From Bacteroidota bacterium (GTDB taxonomy: Bacteria; Bacteroidota; Bacteroidia; NS11-12g; UBA955), in the NCBI GenBank assembly GCA_027488835.1, contig JAIYAW010000002.1:152666-216665 (forward strand): a DNA stretch of 64,000 nt. Reading direction: 5' to 3'. Position numbers and translations under genes: made by a program. Shown here piece after piece: positions 60,177-64,000 of the stretch (positions within the stretch are counted from its first letter, which is position 1; every line of letters begins with the position of its first letter). Under the pieces are notes generated by a model. The model saw nothing but the letters and a program-made list of their open reading frames with translations, did not search any database and was not told the DNA's origin.

Positions 60177-61856
60177 ATGAAAATCATAAAATTATCAGTA
60201 TTAAGTTTAATTAGCTTAATTTCCTTAGGGTTGGGAGCGCAGTCTCTAGATGAAGCAAAACGCTTAAGTAGCAATGAACAATTTGAAGATGCTGAAAAAG
60301 TATTCCAAGAGTTAATTACATCTAAACCAAAAGAAGCAAATTTCTACTACTTCGCAGGTTTGAATTTAATGGCAAAGGGAGATTCTTTGGGCGCTATCAA
60401 AATGTTTGATGAAGGTTTATTTAAATCGCCTAAATGTAAAATCAACAATGTGGGTAAAGGATACGTTGCTTTGCGTCAGGGCAAATACACGGAAGCAGAA
60501 CTATTTTTTGCTCAAGCATTAACCGAAAAATCAAAATTGCTGCCTCTTATTAACAAAGAAATAGGGAGAGCATATTTATTGGTTGAATGGGCTTCGCCAA
60601 AACAAATCATTGACAATGCAATTAAAGCAGAAAAGTATTTAACTCCAGTTGCTGAAGATGATTGGGAAGCAAAATTATTATTGGGAGATGCATATATGAT
60701 GTCTAAAGGAAATGATTTATCATTTGCTGTAACACAATATATCACTGCAGGGAACGAATTGCCAAACGATCCTCGTCCTTTATTAAAAGAAGCAATTGTA
60801 TACAGAAGGGTTCAAAACTATGAATTGTCTAAAATTCGTATTGAAGAATCTTTGTTAAAAGAAAAAGAATATGCACCAGCCTACCGCCAATTGGCTGAAG
60901 TTTTTGGTTTGTTAAAAGACAAAGACAGTTCAATTTTTTTCTACAAAGAATATTTGAAACGCAACAACAACCTTTCAGCGCGCCGTCGTTTTGTAGAAAT
61001 GCTTTATTTGAATGGTCAATTCGATGAAGCCATTTCTGAAGGTAAAGATCTTTTGGCTGTATATGAATTTCCAAACATTTATGGTGTAATTGCTTATGCT
61101 TATGTTGGAAAGAAGAACACAACTGTTGAAGAAAATAAAGATGCTTTGGCTAATTTTAAGTTGTATGAGCAAAAGTATGTACCAAGTCAAAATCGTGGAC
61201 TTTCTCCAAAAGAAAGCTTTAACAAGGCCAATTTGTTGGTGAGAGATTCTTTATATGAAGATGGATACCAAATTTACAATACTGTTTTAGCAGATACTGG
61301 AAAGTGCCTTGAATCATGGTATGATGTTGCAAGAGAACAATTATTTTCTGCAACGAAATATCAATATGCATTGGGTGTTTTGGATTTGAAAAAGGTGAAA
61401 AGAAAAGGTAAATTACCACAACGTGATTTATTTTATATGGGTCGTTGTTATAACCGTATGAAAAAATACAATGAGGAAATTGCCGTTAACAGAGAAATTA
61501 TTTCAAATGATTCAAATTATTTAACGGGATATTTAACAATTGCAAGAGCAAGTGCTCAAATGGATAAATACGATTCATTAGGTGCTTCTAGTTATGAATA
61601 TACAAAATGGTTGAATAGATTGGATTCTACGCAGAAAGTAAAATTCAAAGATGACTTAGAAACTGCTTATAGAAATATGGCATTCTATGCACAAAAAGCT
61701 AAAAAATATGATTTGGCAAGTGAATATTACGCCAAAGTTATTTTAATGAAACCTGAAGACACTGATATTATTGCTGTTAAAGCGAAATTAGATGATTACC
61801 TTGCAAAACTAAAAGCACGTGAAGCCAAGTTAAAGGCTGCGCCTACAAAAAAATAA
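60177..61856 (+). CDS. Secreted tetratricopeptide-repeat protein
   Basis: The 559-residue protein starts at ATG 60177 with a signal peptide cut after LGLGAQ; the TTG at 60171 belongs to a -7-like box. About twelve TPR or TPR-like helix pairs are present, for example FEDAEKVFQELITSKPKEANFYYFAGLNLM, YELSKIRIEESLLKEKEYAPAYRQLAEVF and DLASEYYAKVILMKPEDTDI. It is likely a periplasmic scaffold or protein-interaction platform associated with the upstream PstS-like protein. It ends just before a strong terminator. Confidence 0.85.
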   Translation: MKIIKLSVLSLISLISLGLGAQSLDEAKRLSSNEQFEDAEKVFQELITSKPKEANFYYFAGLNLMAKGDSLGAIKMFDEGLFKSPKCKINNVGKGYVALRQGKYTEAELFFAQALTEKSKLLPLINKEIGRAYLLVEWASPKQIIDNAIKAEKYLTPVAEDDWEAKLLLGDAYMMSKGNDLSFAVTQYITAGNELPNDPRPLLKEAIVYRRVQNYELSKIRIEESLLKEKEYAPAYRQLAEVFGLLKDKDSSIFFYKEYLKRNNNLSARRRFVEMLYLNGQFDEAISEGKDLLAVYEFPNIYGVIAYAYVGKKNTTVEENKDALANFKLYEQKYVPSQNRGLSPKESFNKANLLVRDSLYEDGYQIYNTVLADTGKCLESWYDVAREQLFSATKYQYALGVLDLKKVKRKGKLPQRDLFYMGRCYNRMKKYNEEIAVNREIISNDSNYLTGYLTIARASAQMDKYDSLGASSYEYTKWLNRLDSTQKVKFKDDLETAYRNMAFYAQKAKKYDLASEYYAKVILMKPEDTDIIAVKAKLDDYLAKLKAREAKLKAAPTKK

Positions 61857-61880
61857 ATTCTAATTTTAAAATATATTGAA

Positions 61881-61908
61881 CAAAGCCCCGATTTTCATCG
61901 GGGCTTTG
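61881..61908 (+). terminator. Terminator joined to the subtilase promoter
   Basis: Arms CAAAGCCCCGAT (61881-61892) and ATCGGGGCTTTG (61897-61908) form a 12-bp stem with loop TTTC. The next -7 box starts at 61910. Confidence 0.92.
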
Positions 61909-61909
61909 T

Positions 61910-61917
61910 TATTTTTG
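61910..61917 (+). promoter_or_regulatory. -7 box four bases before the subtilase start, abutting a terminator
   Basis: TATTTTTG is an exact match beginning 2 nt after the terminator stem, with a 4-nt gap to ATG 61922. Confidence 0.55.
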
Positions 61918-61921
61918 TAAT

Positions 61922-63718
61922 ATGTCCGTCTTTAGAAAATCAGTATTCTTTCTTCTATTAGTCTGTTCCAAGTGTTTTGTACAAGCACAAACTTGGAATA
62001 ACTTCCCTCAGAAATACAAAAAGGATGGAATTTCTGTTTCTCTGAATCACGACAATACTTTCATACTTCAATATACTACTGCGGCTACACATTCTCAGTT
62101 ACTTAAATCCTTTCAAGATTTACATGTGCCATTTGAAATTGAACTGATTGATACTACATGGCGCATTTTGAGTTTGCACACCCAAAATGATACACATTAC
62201 GGAATCTTTGGCACCATTGTCCTTCCAAATAAAAATGCAGTATTTGAACAATTAAAGACTTCGGGATTATTTGACCATGTGCAATATTCCCATCCAATTC
62301 AAAAAAGAAAAGTCCCCAACGACCCAAATCTATTCAAACAATACCAACCAGATTTACTGAAGCTTTATAATGTTTGGGAAAATACCGTTGGAGGCACAAA
62401 CCGCTATGGTGATACCATTGTTGTTGCCATTGTTGATGACGGTTTTGATACTGCACATGTTGATTTAAAAGACAATTTGTTTCACAATTGGAACGAAATC
62501 CCAAATAATGGCATTGACGACGACGACAACGGATATGTAGATGACGCGCACGGTTGGAATGGAGTAGAAAACAATCCATATGTTTTTACCTCAGCTTCTT
62601 TGGTTGATGGACATGGTACTATGGTTGCCGGCGTTTTTGGAGCAAAAGGAAATAATGGGAAAGGGGTTGCAGGAGTGAATTGGAACACCAAAATTATGCC
62701 CTTGGTTTATTACCCGTCTACTGCCCAAGGAGATGCAGAACAAGGAATTATTCAAAGCATGATTTACGCCTATAAAATGAAAAAGCTTTATAGGTCATCG
62801 AATAAAGCAAAAGGTGCCAATATTGTTGCCGTAAATATGTCGCTAGGTTCCGATAATGCTTTCCCTGAAGATTATCCAATTTGGTGTTCATTGTATGATT
62901 CGTTAGGTTCAGTGGGTATTATTTCAATTTCATCCGCTACAAACAGAAATGTAATGGTGGGTATGAAAGGCGATACCATGGCTTTTGGTGATATTCCAAC
63001 GCTGTGCGCAAGTAAATATTTGTTCTCAGTAAATAGTTCAGATAACCTCGATCAACATACATCAAGCGGTTATTCTAGCAAATATGTAGATTTGGCTGCA
63101 CCTGGTGACAATGCCTTTTCAACCTATCCAACATCTAAATTGCCGGCCAATCCGTATAAATTAGAAAGTGGAACTTCTTTTGCATCGCCTTTGGTTGCGG
63201 GTGCCATTTCATTAATCAATGCTTCTGCATGTAAAGTTTTCATTGATTTAACCGAAGCTAACTTTGATAGCGCCTTTGGACTTTATCGATATTGGTTGTT
63301 GAATGGCGTTGATAAATCAGACGAGTTTAAGAATTTAACTGTTTCTGGGGGGCGATTGAATGTGTTGACCATGTGGCAACAGATGGACAGTTGGTGCTGG
63401 CGGAACGATAAGGCCTATACATCTTTGAAGAAAGTGAAGGGTACGAATACTTTTTTAAGTATTTATCCCAACCCTTCTGATGGAAAATTCAACATTGTTT
63501 TGAATGAAAACGAAGCTCAGGGGAAAATAAGTATCACAAATGTGCTAGGCGAGGAGGTTTTTTTTAAAGATTTTGAGGGACAAAATGCGTTTCAGCCTAG
63601 TTTTAAATTGGGTAATTCGTTAATTTATGTGGTTTCAATATATCATTCGCCGGGAACTTATTTCGTAAAACACGAGAAAAACGGTGTATTGAGCGTTAAA
63701 AAATTGATTATTCAATAA
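61922..63718 (+). CDS. S8 subtilisin-like protease with T9SS sorting domain
   Basis: The 598-residue protein has a signal peptide (cut after FVQAQ), a prodomain (about 25-140) and a peptidase S8 domain. The catalytic triad is Asp172 (IVDDGFDTAH), His231 (DGHGTMVAG) and Ser419 (SGTSFASPLVAG), with oxyanion Asn341 (SATNRN). An Asp/Asn-rich NNGIDDDDNGYVDD loop may bind calcium. The C-terminal T9SS domain reads LSIYPNPSDGKFNIV, GKISITNVLGEEVF and PGTYFVKHEKNGVLSVKKLIIQ. It is a secreted or surface-attached serine endopeptidase. The gene stands after its own promoter. Confidence 0.9.
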   Translation: MSVFRKSVFFLLLVCSKCFVQAQTWNNFPQKYKKDGISVSLNHDNTFILQYTTAATHSQLLKSFQDLHVPFEIELIDTTWRILSLHTQNDTHYGIFGTIVLPNKNAVFEQLKTSGLFDHVQYSHPIQKRKVPNDPNLFKQYQPDLLKLYNVWENTVGGTNRYGDTIVVAIVDDGFDTAHVDLKDNLFHNWNEIPNNGIDDDDNGYVDDAHGWNGVENNPYVFTSASLVDGHGTMVAGVFGAKGNNGKGVAGVNWNTKIMPLVYYPSTAQGDAEQGIIQSMIYAYKMKKLYRSSNKAKGANIVAVNMSLGSDNAFPEDYPIWCSLYDSLGSVGIISISSATNRNVMVGMKGDTMAFGDIPTLCASKYLFSVNSSDNLDQHTSSGYSSKYVDLAAPGDNAFSTYPTSKLPANPYKLESGTSFASPLVAGAISLINASACKVFIDLTEANFDSAFGLYRYWLLNGVDKSDEFKNLTVSGGRLNVLTMWQQMDSWCWRNDKAYTSLKKVKGTNTFLSIYPNPSDGKFNIVLNENEAQGKISITNVLGEEVFFKDFEGQNAFQPSFKLGNSLIYVVSIYHSPGTYFVKHEKNGVLSVKKLIIQ

Positions 63719-64000
63719 TTCGAATCAAAAAACATTTCGTATTAACTGCTTCATTTTGAGGGATATTGAAGGGTTAAATAAAAAAAGATTACAATCTTAT
63801 TGCAAAAGTGAAATATTTGGAGTTACCTTTGCACTCCCGTTCTGAAAGAGAGTATGATTGAAAAAATGGTCAAACATTAATAAAAAATATTCACAAAATA
63901 AGTTGCTGTATTAAAAACAAAGCGTTATATTTGCAGCCCCTTAAGGAAACGAACGGGAAACAAAAAAGAAATAGACGAACCTAGGTTGAGAAATTTAGGG
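63719..64000 (+). promoter_or_regulatory. Right-edge gene-free region with two tandem consensus promoters
   Basis: No gene is seen in these 282 bases. Two full promoters point rightwards: P1, TTG 63800-63802, 21 bp, TACCTTTG 63824-63831, followed by CACTCCC; and P2, TTG 63903-63905, 20 bp, TATATTTG 63926-63933, followed by CAGCCCC. P2 matches the tRNA-Cys promoter core almost exactly. This points to a strongly expressed stable RNA (rRNA or tRNA operon) or highly expressed gene beyond the edge, but that is an inference because nothing downstream is visible. Confidence 0.65.

Noticed and set aside
1..64000. Prophage, integrative element, insertion sequence or defence island
   Set aside because: No integrase, transposase, phage structural gene, direct repeats at a tRNA or restriction/CRISPR genes were seen; tRNA-Cys shows no flanking duplicated end.

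Overview
The window is about 64 kb of AT-rich chromosome from a member of the Bacteroidota. The evidence is: TANNTTTG promoter -7 boxes instead of sigma70 -10 boxes and no obvious Shine-Dalgarno sites; three secreted proteins with type IX secretion (T9SS) C-terminal sorting domains; a TonB-dependent receptor; lipoproteins with the relaxed lipobox of this phylum; and families that are largely confined to it (IPExxxVDY, DUF4290, DUF2480, DUF1599, DUF5777, the BT_3928-type DoxX protein). I see no prophage, insertion sequence, CRISPR array or integron. Coding density is high and no gene-free stretch exceeds 300 bp.

Layout. 1-5.9 kb: the 3' end of a glycosyltransferase gene, an MsbA-type ABC exporter, a small secreted protein, a GNAT acetyltransferase, class I fructose-bisphosphate aldolase, accD, gcvH and a VanZ-like protein, closed by a bidirectional terminator shared with a minus-strand tRNA-Cys(GCA). 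6-10.8 kb (minus): a MacB/Lol-like ABC tripartite set (ATPase, permease, adaptor lipoprotein) and a secreted amidohydrolase. 10.9-14.6 kb (plus): a tight operon of an OB-fold-like protein, YceI, two haem-c lipoproteins and two DUF5777 beta-barrels; this is the most system-like cassette in the window. 14.7-18.3 kb (minus): GT-C glycosyltransferase, a secreted protein of the family usually called asparagine synthetase B, and CrcB. 18.3-25.3 kb (plus): a ferredoxin reductase-like protein, rho with a long disordered insertion, a small acidic protein, an SDR, a T9SS cargo protein and an outer-membrane protein. 25.3-27.6 kb (minus): DUF4290, murA (Cys to Asp active site) and a small membrane protein. 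27.7-29.6 kb: a TetR-like protein plus an ABC1/UbiB kinase. 29.7-33.8 kb (minus): a TonB receptor with a clear operator/promoter, a GT2 and a polysaccharide deacetylase. 33.8-40.8 kb: kmo, a small membrane protein, an Ldh-family dehydrogenase, an M61 peptidase, a lipoprotein, an unknown envelope protein and DUF2480. 40.8-45 kb: pyk-IPExxxVDY divergent from acpP-fabF-rnc. 45-48.3 kb: a UvrD-type helicase with a C-terminal Fe-S nuclease. 48.3-53.6 kb (plus): DUF1599, DoxX/BT_3928, a DppB-like permease, aroK, HU and a class III aminotransferase. 53.7-63.7 kb: two paralogous lipoproteins, an HsdR_N-type nuclease fragment divergent from holA, a T9SS BNR-like protein, a PstS-like lipoprotein with a small membrane partner, a TPR protein and a T9SS subtilase. 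The right edge carries two tandem consensus promoters firing rightwards out of the window.

Most genes are housekeeping or envelope functions. The regulatory DNA is the most distinctive part. About ten genes have a TANNTTTG (or one-mismatch) box 3-5 nt, usually exactly 4 nt, before the start codon, which predicts leaderless or nearly leaderless mRNAs. Several of these boxes are joined to the terminator hairpin of the gene upstream. The tRNA-Cys promoter and the right-edge promoter share an almost identical core and initiation region. The TonB-receptor promoter carries two inverted repeats with TCTAA/TTAGA half-sites.
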